64,000 nt of DNA. Origin: Hyphomicrobium_A sp963812795 (GTDB lineage Bacteria; Pseudomonadota; Alphaproteobacteria; Rhizobiales; Hyphomicrobiaceae). The notes under the pieces are model-generated. The model had not been told where the DNA came from. It did not search any database and saw only the letters and a list, made by a program, of their open reading frames with translations. The DNA lies in assembly GCA_963812795.1 (NCBI GenBank), contig CAWEWG010000012.1, positions 104,767 to 168,766 of the forward strand, read 5' to 3'. Below, piece after piece: positions 22,981 through 32,461 of this stretch (its first letter is position 1; each line of letters opens with the position of its first letter). The translations under genes were made by a program, and so were the position numbers.

Positions 22981-24048
22981 TCAGACGGCGCGCGTGTACT
23001 GCAGAATTCCGGCGACCACGACCACCATGAAAAGCGACAGCGGCAGGAACACCTTCCAGCCGAGCCGCATCAGCTGGTCGTAGCGGTAGCGCGGCACGAT
23101 AGCCTTGGCCATCGAGATCAGGAAGAACACGAACACGCACTTCCCGACGAACCAGATGATGCCCGGCACCCAGGTGAACGGGGCGACGGCGACGGGCGGC
23201 AGCCAGCCGCCGAGGAAGAGGATCGTCGCCAGGGCGCACATGGTCACGATGGCCACGTACTCGCCGAGCATGAACAATAGATAGGGTGTCGAGGAGTATT
23301 CGACCATGAAGCCGGCAACCAGCTCCGATTCCGCCTCGACGAGGTCAAAGGGCGGGCGGTTGGTCTCGGCCAGAGCCGAAACGTAGAAGATGACGAACAT
23401 CGGGAACAGCGCCAGCCAGTACCAGTCGAGGGCCGAGGCCGGCAGGCCGGCGTGCGTGCCGATGCCGGTGCGCTGCGCGTTGACGATGTCGGTGAGGTTG
23501 AGCGAGCCGACGCACAAGATGACGGTGATGATGACGAAGCCGATCGACACCTCGTACGACACCATCTGCGCGGCAGAGCGCAAGGAACCCATGAACGGAT
23601 ACTTCGAGTTCGACGCCCAGCCGCCCATGATGATGCCGTAGACGCCGAGCGAGGACAGCGCCAGCAGGTAGAGCACGCCGACGTTGAGGTCGGAGATCAC
23701 CCACTTGCCCCAGGCGTCCTCGCTGACGGGGATCACCGCCCAGGAGGCGAGCGCGAACGTCGCCGTGGCGATTGGCGCCAGCAGGAACACGCCCTTGTTG
23801 GCACCGGCCGGGATGATCGGCTCCTTGAAGGCGAACTTCAAAAGGTCGGCGAACGACTGGAACAGCCCGAACGGCCCGACGACGTTGGGGCCGCGCCGCA
23901 TCTGCACCGCCGCCCACACCTTGCGGTCCATGAGCAGCAGGAAGGCGATGACGACCAACAGCACGACGAGCGTGAAGAGGCTCCAGCCGATCATGACGGC
24001 GAACGACAGGCCGTAGTCGATCCATACCTGCCAGGAGCTGTCGGTCAT
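22981..24048 (-). CDS. nuoH: NADH-quinone oxidoreductase subunit H
   Basis: The membrane subunit of complex I that forms the quinone-entry chamber with NuoB and NuoD. It is 355 residues with eight or more membrane segments and the conserved block MDRKVWAAVQMRRGPNVVGP, then FADLLKFAFKEP, AETNRPPFDLVEAESELVAG and RYRYDQLMRLGWKVFLPLSL. It starts MTDSSWQVWIDYGLS, 15 bp after nuoG. No anomalies. Confidence 0.95.
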   Translation of the reverse strand: MTDSSWQVWIDYGLSFAVMIGWSLFTLVVLLVVIAFLLLMDRKVWAAVQMRRGPNVVGPFGLFQSFADLLKFAFKEPIIPAGANKGVFLLAPIATATFALASWAVIPVSEDAWGKWVISDLNVGVLYLLALSSLGVYGIIMGGWASNSKYPFMGSLRSAAQMVSYEVSIGFVIITVILCVGSLNLTDIVNAQRTGIGTHAGLPASALDWYWLALFPMFVIFYVSALAETNRPPFDLVEAESELVAGFMVEYSSTPYLLFMLGEYVAIVTMCALATILFLGGWLPPVAVAPFTWVPGIIWFVGKCVFVFFLISMAKAIVPRYRYDQLMRLGWKVFLPLSLFMVVVVAGILQYTRAV

Positions 24049-24063
24049 GTGCTGCGCTGCTCC

Positions 24064-26178
24064 CTACTCGGCGGCCTTGAGGCGCGGCGAGGCCTGCGCG
24101 GCTTTCTTCAGCGCGCTCATCTCCGCCATGACGGCGGAGGCGCGCGCGATCGGGTTGGTGAGGTAGAAGTCGCGGATGGGCGAAGCGAAAGCTTCGCCGC
24201 CGACGCTGCCGGTCACCTTGGCCAACGCTTCGACGCCGTCGCGCGGCGCAGCTTGCACCGCGTTGAGGCGCGCCAGCGAGGGGGCCGCCTTGTACATCGC
24301 AGTGCGCAGCGCGGCGAGATTATCGTAGGGCAGCGTCTTGCCGACCTTGCCCGACAGCGCGCGCAGGATCGCCCAATCCTCCTTGGCCTCTCCCGGCGCG
24401 AACACGCAGCGCTCGGTCTTCTGCGCCCGTCCCTCGGTATTGACGTAGGTGACGCTCTTTTCCGTGTAGGCGGCGCCGGGGAGGATGACATCGGCGCGAT
24501 GGGCGCCGCGGTCGCCGTGATGGCCTTGGTAGATGACGAAGGATTTGCCGGCCGCCGGCAGCTCGATCTCGTCGGCGCCGAGCAGGTACAGCACGTCGAG
24601 ATTGCCCTTGCCGGCCGCGGCGAGCTGGCCGGCAACGTCGAGGCCGCCGACGCCCGGCACGAAGCCGAGGTCGAGCCCTGCGACACGCGAAGCGGCCGTG
24701 TGCAGCACGTTGAACGGGTTCCAGTCGGCTGCGTCCTTGCCGTCGAGGGCGCCGAGCGCGATGCGCGCCGCCAGCCCGAGCAGAGCCGCGCCGTCGGCGC
24801 GCGCGGCAACTCCGGCGCCGACGATGACCAGCGGCCGCTGCGCGCTCTTGAGCGTCTGCGCGAACGAGTGCTTGCCATCGGCCAGCTCGCCGAGCGTCTG
24901 TGCCCCGGCCCCCATGTACTCATAGGCGTAGGTGAGTTGCGCCGGCTCGCCGATAACGCCGACCTTGAGGCCGCCCTGACGCCAGCGCTTGAGGATGCGC
25001 GCGTTGAGCACCGCTGCCTCGAGACGCGGATTGGTGCCGATGAGCAGGATGGCGTCGGCCTGTTCGATGCCGGCGATGGTGGTGTTGAACAGATAGCTGG
25101 CGCGACCCAGCGCCGGGTTGAGCTTGGCGCCGTCCTGCCGGCAATCGAGGCTCTTGGCGCCGAGAAGGCCGAAGAGATCCTTGAGTGCAAACATCTCCTC
25201 GGCACCGACGAGGTCGCCGGCTATGGCACCGATGCGCTCGGGCGCCGCCGCGGTCAGCTTCTCGGCAACGAGCGTCAGCGCCTCGTCCCAGCTTGCCGGG
25301 CGAAGCTTGCCAGCTTCGCGCACATACGGATGGTCGAGACGCTGCATCCGTAGGCCATCGCAGGCAAAGCGCGTCTTGTCGGAGATCCACTCCTCGTTGA
25401 CGTCGTCGTTGTTGCGCGGCAGGACGCGCAGCACGGCGGTGCCGCGCGCGTCGACGCTGACGGAAGAGCCGAGTGCGTCCATGACGTCGAAAGATTCGGT
25501 GTGCTCCAGCTCCCACGGGCGCGCGATGAACGACCACGGCCGGTGCGTCAGCGCGCCGACCGGGCACAGGTCGTTCACGTTCGCCGACAGCTCCGACAGG
25601 ATGCCGCGATCGAGGTAGGTGGTGATCTCCATGTCCTCGCCGCGACCGATGGCGCCCAGCTCCTCGACGCCCGCCACTTCCGTCATGAAGCGGATGCAGC
25701 GCGTGCAGTGGATGCAGCGGTTCATGAATGTCTTGATCAGCGGGCCGATGTACTTTTCTTCGACGGCGCGCTTGTTCTCGATGTAGCGCGAGCCGCCGAA
25801 GCCGTAGGCCATCGCCTGGTCCTGCAGATCGCACTCCCCGCCCTGGTCGCAGATCGGGCAATCGAGCGGATGGTTGATGAGCAGGAATTCCATCACGCCT
25901 TCGCGCGCCGCCTTCACCAGCGGGCTGGCGGTGAGCACCTTGCGCGGCGCCCCGTCCCTGTTGGGCGGCAAGTCGGTGACGCCCATGGCGCAAGAGGCGA
26001 TGGGCTTGGGGATGCCCTCCACCTCGACGAGGCACATGCGGCAGTTGCCGGCGATCGACAGGCGCTCGTGGTAGCAGAAGCGCGGGATCTCGGCGCCGGC
26101 CATCTCGCACGCCTGCAGGATGGTGGTACCGGGCTCCACCTCGAGCAGCTTGCCGTCGATGATGATTGGCTTGGTCAT
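24064..26178 (-). CDS. nuoG: NADH-quinone oxidoreductase subunit G
   Basis: The largest peripheral subunit of complex I, molybdopterin-oxidoreductase fold without Mo. The N-terminal ferredoxin-like part holds the [2Fe-2S] N1b ligands (IPRFCYHERLSIAGNCRMCL), then HPLDCPICDQGGECDLQDQA (His-ligated N5) and NRCIHCTRCIRFM (N4). The C-terminal half is the inactive oxidoreductase domain (SWDEALTLVAEKL, LIGTNPRLEAAVLNARI, VILPGAAYTEKSVTYVNTEG). The product is 704 residues, normal for alphaproteobacteria. Confidence 0.95.
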   Translation of the reverse strand: MTKPIIIDGKLLEVEPGTTILQACEMAGAEIPRFCYHERLSIAGNCRMCLVEVEGIPKPIASCAMGVTDLPPNRDGAPRKVLTASPLVKAAREGVMEFLLINHPLDCPICDQGGECDLQDQAMAYGFGGSRYIENKRAVEEKYIGPLIKTFMNRCIHCTRCIRFMTEVAGVEELGAIGRGEDMEITTYLDRGILSELSANVNDLCPVGALTHRPWSFIARPWELEHTESFDVMDALGSSVSVDARGTAVLRVLPRNNDDVNEEWISDKTRFACDGLRMQRLDHPYVREAGKLRPASWDEALTLVAEKLTAAAPERIGAIAGDLVGAEEMFALKDLFGLLGAKSLDCRQDGAKLNPALGRASYLFNTTIAGIEQADAILLIGTNPRLEAAVLNARILKRWRQGGLKVGVIGEPAQLTYAYEYMGAGAQTLGELADGKHSFAQTLKSAQRPLVIVGAGVAARADGAALLGLAARIALGALDGKDAADWNPFNVLHTAASRVAGLDLGFVPGVGGLDVAGQLAAAGKGNLDVLYLLGADEIELPAAGKSFVIYQGHHGDRGAHRADVILPGAAYTEKSVTYVNTEGRAQKTERCVFAPGEAKEDWAILRALSGKVGKTLPYDNLAALRTAMYKAAPSLARLNAVQAAPRDGVEALAKVTGSVGGEAFASPIRDFYLTNPIARASAVMAEMSALKKAAQASPRLKAAE

Positions 26179-26199
26179 GCGTTCAATCCGATCAGCCCG

Positions 26200-26451
26200 T
26201 CATCGCGTGGCAATGGCGAGCACCGCCAGCCCGCCGATAAACATGCCCAGCGACAACCAGCCCTTGGCGTACGGCGACAGCGGCACGCCGGCAAAGCGCT
26301 GCGCGAACCACATGCCGATGAGATATCCCGCAATGGCGCCGACGACGGCACCGATCCAGCTCCACAGGTGGTAGCCGGCCACGCTCAGCAGCACCGCCCC
26401 GAAAACCGCGGGGAACGTGAATGAGGCGATGATCAGCGCAACCAAGTCCAT
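26200..26451 (-). CDS. Small membrane protein between nuoF and nuoG
   Basis: An 83-residue protein of three predicted membrane helices: LVALIIASFTFPAVFGAVLL, WIGAVVGAIAGYLIGMWF, and LSLGMFIGGLAVLAI. It is rich in Gly and Ala with few charges. I recognise no family beyond its position; a hypothetical gene at this place is seen in some Rhizobiales. It lies 24 bp after nuoF and 21 bp before nuoG, so it must be cotranscribed with complex I and might aid assembly, though that is a guess from context only. Confidence 0.7.
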   Translation of the reverse strand: MDLVALIIASFTFPAVFGAVLLSVAGYHLWSWIGAVVGAIAGYLIGMWFAQRFAGVPLSPYAKGWLSLGMFIGGLAVLAIATR

Positions 26452-26475
26452 GGGATAAACCTTCGCGGGTTCGCA

Positions 26476-27760
<1,285 letters not shown>

Positions 27761-27775
27761 CGCAGTCCTCGTCTC

Positions 27776-27857
27776 CTCTAGTGTCCCGCTTCCGAAGCTC
27801 GCCGGAGTTCGCGACTAGGATCGGGCGCGAGCTTCGGAAGCATAAGGGACACTAGAG
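27776..27857. repeat. Long imperfect palindrome upstream of nuoF
   Basis: A 12-bp outer arm CTCTAGTGTCCC (27776-27787) pairs with GGGACACTAGAG (27846-27857), and an adjacent 15-bp inner arm GCTTCCGAAGCTCGC (27788-27802) pairs with 27827-27841. Only a 4-nt bulge (ATAA) interrupts the 27-bp stem. It fills the nuoE-nuoF gap and would form a very stable hairpin in the transcript. No T-run follows, so it looks like a repetitive palindromic element or processing site rather than a terminator. Confidence 0.8.
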
Positions 27858-27867
27858 CCATCGTTTT

Positions 27868-27945
27868 TCTAGTGTGATTCAGATCGAGAAATCCGCTCGA
27901 CACCTCGCCTCTGACGATGGCGAATTTCTCGATCATCACACTAGA
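27868..27945. repeat. Second palindrome, overlapping the nuoE stop codon
   Basis: TCTAGTGTGAT (27868-27878) pairs with ATCACACTAGA (27935-27945), and GATCGAGAAAT (27882-27892) with 27924-27934, leaving a 3-nt bulge and a 31-nt loop. It shares the terminal TCTAGTGT with the neighbouring palindrome at 27776-27857. Its right arm contains the TAG stop of nuoE (27941-27943), so insertion may have reshaped the nuoE C-terminus. Confidence 0.8.
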
Positions 27946-28573
27946 CCTTTTCCGTGTCGCGCTTGCCTTCGTCGCGCAGCGTCGTCGGGCCACCGGCGGG
28001 GCAGGAGGCGCGCCGCCCGGTCTGCGAACCCGGCTTCACGGCTTTGCCCGTGCGCAGGTTCAGCAGCAGCTTTTCAAACAGCGCCGGATCGAGGTCCTCG
28101 TAGGTGTCCTTGCCGATCTGGACGACCGGCGCGTTGGCGCAACAGCCGAGGCACTCGACCTCCTCCCAGGAGAACTGGCCGTCGCGGGAGAGTTGGTGCG
28201 CATGCTCGGCGATGCGCTCCTTGCAGAGCTCGATCAGCGCCTCGGAGCCGCGCAGCATGCACGGGGTCGTCCCGCACACCTGCAGATGGGCGGTCTTACC
28301 CACGGGCGCAAGCAGGAACATGGTGTAGAACGTGGCTATCTCGAGCACGCGGATGTAGGCCATTCCGAGCATGTCGGCGATGGCGCGGATGGCGGGCTCC
28401 GTGGTCCAGCCTTCCTGCTCCTGCGCGCGCCACAATAGCGCCAGAACGGCCGAGGCTTCCTTGCCCGGCGGATACTTGGCGATCTCGCGCTTCGCCCACG
28501 CGGCGTTCCCGGGCGTGAAGGCGAAGGTCAGCGGTTGCTCTGGATATAGGCGGCGAACGGCCAAGACTGGCAC
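27941..28573 (-). CDS. nuoE: NADH-quinone oxidoreductase subunit E
   Basis: The 24-kDa-type subunit of complex I carrying the [2Fe-2S] N1a cluster. The four Cys ligands lie in VCGTTPCMLRGSEAL and EVECLGCCANAPVVQI. The N-terminal helical domain has SAVLALLWRAQEQEGWTTEP and MAYIRVLEIATFYTMF. It is 210 residues; the family core ends near LLLNLRTGKAV and the last 35 residues (Gly/Arg/Pro-rich, GKRDTEKV) are a variable tail whose stop is in the adjacent palindrome. It is transcribed before nuoF. Confidence 0.94.
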   Translation of the reverse strand: MPVLAVRRLYPEQPLTFAFTPGNAAWAKREIAKYPPGKEASAVLALLWRAQEQEGWTTEPAIRAIADMLGMAYIRVLEIATFYTMFLLAPVGKTAHLQVCGTTPCMLRGSEALIELCKERIAEHAHQLSRDGQFSWEEVECLGCCANAPVVQIGKDTYEDLDPALFEKLLLNLRTGKAVKPGSQTGRRASCPAGGPTTLRDEGKRDTEKV

Positions 28574-28739
28574 CTCTCGGGAGCGCGGCAGAAGCCCGCG
28601 ATGCGGGCCGCGATCGGTCGTGCTCCGCGGGCAGTTTCGCCGATTTTGACGCAGCGCACAATCACCCGTTCACTACGTCCAACGCAGCCGCAAAGCAAGC
28701 TTCAGCCGGCGTCCGGCGCCACTTCCCCGTTGACGAGTG

Positions 28740-29072
28740 TCAGGCGCTCCAGGCGATGATCAGGGCGACCGCGGACAGGGGGGCGAGCAGCAACGCCGAC
28801 TGCGCGCCAACGCGCAGAAAACCGCACCAGAAGATGGCGAGAGCGACGCCGAAGATAACGATGACGACGCCACCATTTAGCGGCCCGCGGGCCGTGGCGA
28901 GCAGCAGCCCGGGCGCAATTGAGGCAAGTCCAACGATGGCCATCGTGACGGGGGCGATGGTCTGCGCCTCGCCCAGCGGCCAGCCGCTGTAGCGCGCCAG
29001 CACGCGGTAGGTGACGAGCGACAGCCCCCACCCGATGGCCCCCACCGCCAAAAAGAACAACAGATCGACCAT
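28740..29072 (-). CDS. Four-helix small membrane protein between nuoD and nuoE
   Basis: A 110-residue, almost entirely hydrophobic protein with about four helices (LLFFLAVGAIGWGLSLVTY, APVTMAIVGLASIAPGLLLA, GGVVIVIFGVALAIFWCGFL, ALLLAPLSAVALIIAWSA). It starts MVDLLFFLAV, 8 bp after the nuoD stop. I do not recognise the family. Its position, like the other small membrane genes in this operon, suggests cotranscription with complex I; about 165 bp then separate it from nuoE. Role unknown. Confidence 0.7.
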   Translation of the reverse strand: MVDLLFFLAVGAIGWGLSLVTYRVLARYSGWPLGEAQTIAPVTMAIVGLASIAPGLLLATARGPLNGGVVIVIFGVALAIFWCGFLRVGAQSALLLAPLSAVALIIAWSA

Positions 29073-29080
29073 GGCGTATC

Positions 29081-30271
29081 TTACCGGTCGATTTCGCCGA
29101 AGACGATGTCGATGGAGCCGAGGATGGCGGAGACGTCGGCCAGCATGTGCTTCCTCGTAAGGAAGTCCATCGCCTGCAGGTGCGGGAAGCCGGGCGCGCG
29201 GATCTTGCAGCGATAGGGCTTGTTCGACCCGTCGGAGACGAGATAGACGCCGAACTCGCCCTTCGGCGCCTCGACCGCCGCGTAGACCTCGCCGGCCGGC
29301 ACGCGGAAGCCCTCGGTGTAGAGCTTGAAGTGGTGGATCAGCGCCTCCATCGAGCGCTTCATGTCGGCGCGGCGCGGCGGCACCACCTTGCGGTCGGCGG
29401 CGACGAACGGCCCCTGGCCCTCGGGCGAGCGCAGCTTGTCGCAGCACTGCTGCATGATCTTCACCGACTGGCGCATCTCGGCCATGCGCACGAGGTAGCG
29501 GTCGTAGCAGTCGCCGTTCTTGCCGATCGGGATGTCGAAATCCAATTCGGCATAGCACTCGTACGGCTGCGACTTGCGCAGGTCCCAGACGGCGCCCGAG
29601 CCGCGCACCATGACGCCGGAGAAGCCCCAGTCGAAGCAGTCATCGAGGCTGACGATGCCGATGTCGACGTTGCGCTGCTTGAAGATGCGGTTGCCGGTGA
29701 GCAGCGTCTCGATGTCGTCGAGCACCTTCGGGTGGCTGACGCAGAAATCGGCGATGTCGTCGATCAGCTTGGGCGGCAGATCGGCGTGCACGCCGCCCAT
29801 GCGGAAATACTTGGCGTGCATGCGCGATCCCGAGGCGCGCTCGTAGAACACCATCAGCTTCTCGCGCTCTTCGAACCCCCACAGCGGCGGGGTCAATGCG
29901 CCGACGTCCATCGCCTGCGTCGTCACGTTGAGGAGGTGCGACAGCAGCCGGCCGATCTCGGAATAGAGCACGCGGATGAGCTGGGCGCGCTTGGGCACCT
30001 CGAGGCCCAGCAGCTTTTCCGCCGCGAGGCAGAACGCGTGCTCCTGGTTCATCGGCGCCACGTAGTCGAGGCGGTCGAAGTAGCCGATGGCCTGCAGGTA
30101 AGTCTTGTGCTCGATCAGCTTCTCGGTGCCGCGGTGAAGGAGGCCGATGTGCGGGTCGACGCGCTCCACCACCTCGCCGTCCAGCTCGAGCACGAGGCGC
30201 AAGACCCCGTGCGCCGCCGGATGCTGCGGGCCGAAGTTGATGTTGAACTGGCGGATATCGGTTTCAGGCAT
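29081..30271 (-). CDS. nuoD: NADH-quinone oxidoreductase subunit D
   Basis: The 49-kDa-type subunit that lines the quinone-binding site with NuoB. The 396-residue product starts MPETDIRQFNINFGPQHPAA (the HP of FGPQHPAAHG are quinone-site residues) and shows VDPHIGLLHRGTEKLIE, YFDRLDYVAPMNQEHAF, ERASGSRMHAKYFRMGG and PHLQAMDFLTRKHMLADV, ending GSIDIVFGEIDR. Its ATG shares one base with the stop of the thioesterase gene (TGATG), implying coupled translation. Confidence 0.95.
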   Translation of the reverse strand: MPETDIRQFNINFGPQHPAAHGVLRLVLELDGEVVERVDPHIGLLHRGTEKLIEHKTYLQAIGYFDRLDYVAPMNQEHAFCLAAEKLLGLEVPKRAQLIRVLYSEIGRLLSHLLNVTTQAMDVGALTPPLWGFEEREKLMVFYERASGSRMHAKYFRMGGVHADLPPKLIDDIADFCVSHPKVLDDIETLLTGNRIFKQRNVDIGIVSLDDCFDWGFSGVMVRGSGAVWDLRKSQPYECYAELDFDIPIGKNGDCYDRYLVRMAEMRQSVKIMQQCCDKLRSPEGQGPFVAADRKVVPPRRADMKRSMEALIHHFKLYTEGFRVPAGEVYAAVEAPKGEFGVYLVSDGSNKPYRCKIRAPGFPHLQAMDFLTRKHMLADVSAILGSIDIVFGEIDR

Positions 30272-30744
30272 CAGGGCACCGTGGCACGGTGAAGTGGTTT
30301 GAGCTGGAAGCTTATCGGCAAGACGCGGGCGAGCTTGGCCTTCGCGTTGACGCGGGCAACGAACTGCTTCCAGGGCACGACGATGCGCTCGTGGCGGCCT
30401 TCGCCGATGAGTTCGATGCCGTCGTGGGCGCGCACCTTGAAGGCGATGCGCCGACCGGCGACGCCCGTGCATTCGGCGTCAACCGTCACCGTCTGGCCAG
30501 GCACCGTGGCGGCGATATGCGACACGTCGATATGAACGCCGAGGCTGCCCTCGCCCTCGTCGAGATGCAACTCCAGCACCTTGAGGCACGTCCATTCCAT
30601 GAGGCCGACCATGAAGCCGGTGGCGAACACGGTCGGCATCTCGCGAAATTCTGCCGCCTCCGGATAAAGGTGCGGCACGGTCTTCTCGGCCGGGATGCGA
30701 AAGGCGAACTGCGCAGTCGCGCCGGGCTTCAGGGTGTTCTTCAT
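30271..30744 (-). CDS. FlK-like hotdog-fold thioesterase embedded in the nuo operon
   Basis: A 157-residue hotdog-fold protein strongly resembling the fluoroacetyl-CoA thioesterase FlK of Streptomyces cattleya as I recall its sequence: KTVPHLYPEAAEF, VFATGFMVGLMEW, EGEGSLG and HDGIELIGEGRHER. The FlK catalytic positions align without gaps: Thr42, Glu50 and His76 are all present at the same numbers. The natural substrate is probably an ordinary small acyl-CoA, since close FlK-like proteins occur in organisms without fluoroacetate. Its ATG overlaps the 33-aa ORF upstream (ATGA) and its stop overlaps nuoD, so it is tightly coupled to complex I expression. Confidence 0.82.
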   Translation of the reverse strand: MKNTLKPGATAQFAFRIPAEKTVPHLYPEAAEFREMPTVFATGFMVGLMEWTCLKVLELHLDEGEGSLGVHIDVSHIAATVPGQTVTVDAECTGVAGRRIAFKVRAHDGIELIGEGRHERIVVPWKQFVARVNAKAKLARVLPISFQLKPLHRATVP

Positions 30745-30842
30745 GACGCCTCACTCACCTCGGTCTTGGCGAGGCTTCCGGTGGCGATGTGGTGGACGCA
30801 GACGTTATCGATCATCCGCACCTGCTCGGGGACGAGGCTCAT
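30741..30842 (-). CDS. 33-residue ORF coupled to the thioesterase
   Basis: A short frame starting MSLVPEQVRMIDNVCVHHIA and ending KTEVSEAS. It has a good ribosome-binding site (GAGGTG, 7 nt before the ATG) that lies right after the stop of the upstream membrane protein, and its stop overlaps the thioesterase ATG (ATGA). The tight packing on both sides suggests it is translated. No family is recognised; it could be a regulatory or accessory micropeptide, or just a coupling leader. Confidence 0.5.
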   Translation of the reverse strand: MSLVPEQVRMIDNVCVHHIATGSLAKTEVSEAS

Positions 30843-30851
30843 GCGATCACC

Positions 30852-31220
30852 TCACCGCGCCTGCCGCTGCACCAGCCACTTGCCGGCATAGGCGGCGGCA
30901 AGGCAGGGTACGGCCATCAGGGCGAACATCAATAGGCCGAGCGGAAACAGATTGGGCACGCCGTCGGCGATGACCGACAGCAGCAGTGCCCATGCCGCCT
31001 GCGCGCCGACCATGGCCGCCACCCAGCGCCAAGGCCGATCGCGACACGCGGCGCCGAGCAACAGGGCGGTGAACAGCATCAGGGGAAAGGCGAGCTGCCA
31101 ATAGATGGGGTCGTCCCAAGCTTCGCCCCGATCGCCGAACAGGCGCACGAGATCCCAGCTCAGCACGCCGGCTACGACCGACACGGAAAGAGGCACGATG
31201 CCAGCAACCGGACGGTCCAT
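30852..31220 (-). CDS. Small four-helix membrane protein between nuoC and nuoD
   Basis: A 122-residue hydrophobic protein with about four membrane segments (IVPLSVSVVAGVLSWDLV, LAFPLMLFTALLLGAACR, WVAAMVGAQAAWALLLSVIA, LGLLMFALMAVPCLAAAYAG), ending KWLVQRQAR. It starts MDRPVAGIVPLS, 23 bp after nuoC. I recognise no family. It is the first of three non-Nuo genes placed between nuoC and nuoD and would be cotranscribed with them. Confidence 0.65.
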   Translation of the reverse strand: MDRPVAGIVPLSVSVVAGVLSWDLVRLFGDRGEAWDDPIYWQLAFPLMLFTALLLGAACRDRPWRWVAAMVGAQAAWALLLSVIADGVPNLFPLGLLMFALMAVPCLAAAYAGKWLVQRQAR

Positions 31221-31243
31221 GCCTTGGCTCCATCACCGCGCCG

Positions 31244-31861
31244 TCATGCCTTGCCGGCCGGCCCGCTCGCCTTCTCATCGCCCGGCAGCACGTAGCGGGT
31301 GCCTTCCCAGGGGGATTCGAAATCGAAGGAGCGAAACTCCTGCGTCAGCTCCACCGGCTCGTAGACGACGCGCTTCTGTTCGTCGTCATAGCGCACCTCG
31401 ACGTAGCCGGTGAGGGGAAAATCCTTGCGCAGCGGATAGCCCTGGAAACCGTAGTCGGTGAGGATGCGGCGCAGGTCCGGATGACCGGAGAACAGGATGC
31501 CGTACATGTCGTAGGCCTCGCGCTCGAACCAGTCGGAGGCGGAGTAGACGCCGACCGTGCTCGGCACCGGCGTCAGCTCGTCGGTCTGCAGCTTGACGCG
31601 GATGCGCTGATTGAGACGCGGCGACAGCAGATGATAGACGACGTCGAAACGGTTCGGACGGGCCGGCCAGTCGACGCCGCAAATGTCGATCAGCACCTCG
31701 AACAGGCAAGTCGTGTCATCGCGCAGGAACGTCAGCACCTCGACGATCTTGTCGCGCGCGACATCGAGCGTCAGCTCACCGTGGGTGATGCGGGACGCGG
31801 TGACCGCGGCCCCCAGCGCCGTCGTGACTTGCTTGTCGAGATCGCTGAGCGGTAGCTGCAT
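31244..31861 (-). CDS. nuoC: NADH-quinone oxidoreductase subunit C
   Basis: The 30-kDa-type peripheral subunit of complex I. The 205-residue product contains the family signature ERSAYDMYG-like EREAYDMYGILFSGHPDLRR, followed by ILTDYGFQGYPLRKDFPLTG and EVRYDDEQKRVVYEPVELTQ, ending FDFESPWEGTRYVLPGDEKA. It is a separate subunit, not fused to NuoD. It starts MQLPLSDLDKQVTTAL, 18 bp after nuoB. Confidence 0.95.
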   Translation of the reverse strand: MQLPLSDLDKQVTTALGAAVTASRITHGELTLDVARDKIVEVLTFLRDDTTCLFEVLIDICGVDWPARPNRFDVVYHLLSPRLNQRIRVKLQTDELTPVPSTVGVYSASDWFEREAYDMYGILFSGHPDLRRILTDYGFQGYPLRKDFPLTGYVEVRYDDEQKRVVYEPVELTQEFRSFDFESPWEGTRYVLPGDEKASGPAGKA

Positions 31862-31879
31862 GGGATATCTAGAACTCTT

Positions 31880-32461
31880 TTAGCGCTCGATCGTGCCGGT
31901 GCGGCGGATCTTCCGCTGCAGCAGCAGAATGCCATAAACCAGCGCCTCGGCCGTGGGCGGGCAGCCCGGGACGTAGATATCGACCGGAACGATGCGGTCG
32001 CAGCCGCGCACCACGGCGTAGGAGTAGTGGTAGTAGCCGCCGCCGTTGGCGCACGAGCCCATGGAGATGACGTAGCGCGGCTCCGGCATCTGGTCGTAGA
32101 CCTTGCGCAGGGCAGGCGCCATCTTGTTGGTCAGCGTGCCGGCAACGATCATCACGTCCGACTGGCGCGGGGAAGCGCGCGGAGCAAAGCCGAAGCGTTC
32201 GAGATCGTAGCGCGGCATCGAGGCCTGCATCATCTCGACGGCGCAGCAGGCCAGCCCGAACGTCATCCACATGAGCGAGCCCGTGCGCGCCCAGTTGATG
32301 AGGTCGTCGGTGCTCGTGACGAGGAATCCCTTGTCGGCGAGCTTCGAGGAGATCTGGTCGAACCCCTCCTCGCCCGGCTTGACGAGGATGCCCCCGGACC
32401 CTGCGAGCTCAGGCGTCCTGCCGGAGGCGGGCACGTCACGTGTCGGCGTGATCAATCCCAT
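31880..32461 (-). CDS. nuoB: NADH-quinone oxidoreductase subunit B
   Basis: It carries the N2 [4Fe-4S] cluster that reduces quinone. Ligand motifs are TFGLACCAVEMMQASMPRYD (tandem Cys), SMGSCANGGGYYHYSY and VPGCPPTAEALVYGILLLQ. The 193-residue product starts MGLITPTRDVPASG; the ATG lies inside the end of nuoA, overlapping it by 10 nt, a usual arrangement. The N-terminal 40 residues are a variable extension. Confidence 0.95.
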   Translation of the reverse strand: MGLITPTRDVPASGRTPELAGSGGILVKPGEEGFDQISSKLADKGFLVTSTDDLINWARTGSLMWMTFGLACCAVEMMQASMPRYDLERFGFAPRASPRQSDVMIVAGTLTNKMAPALRKVYDQMPEPRYVISMGSCANGGGYYHYSYAVVRGCDRIVPVDIYVPGCPPTAEALVYGILLLQRKIRRTGTIER

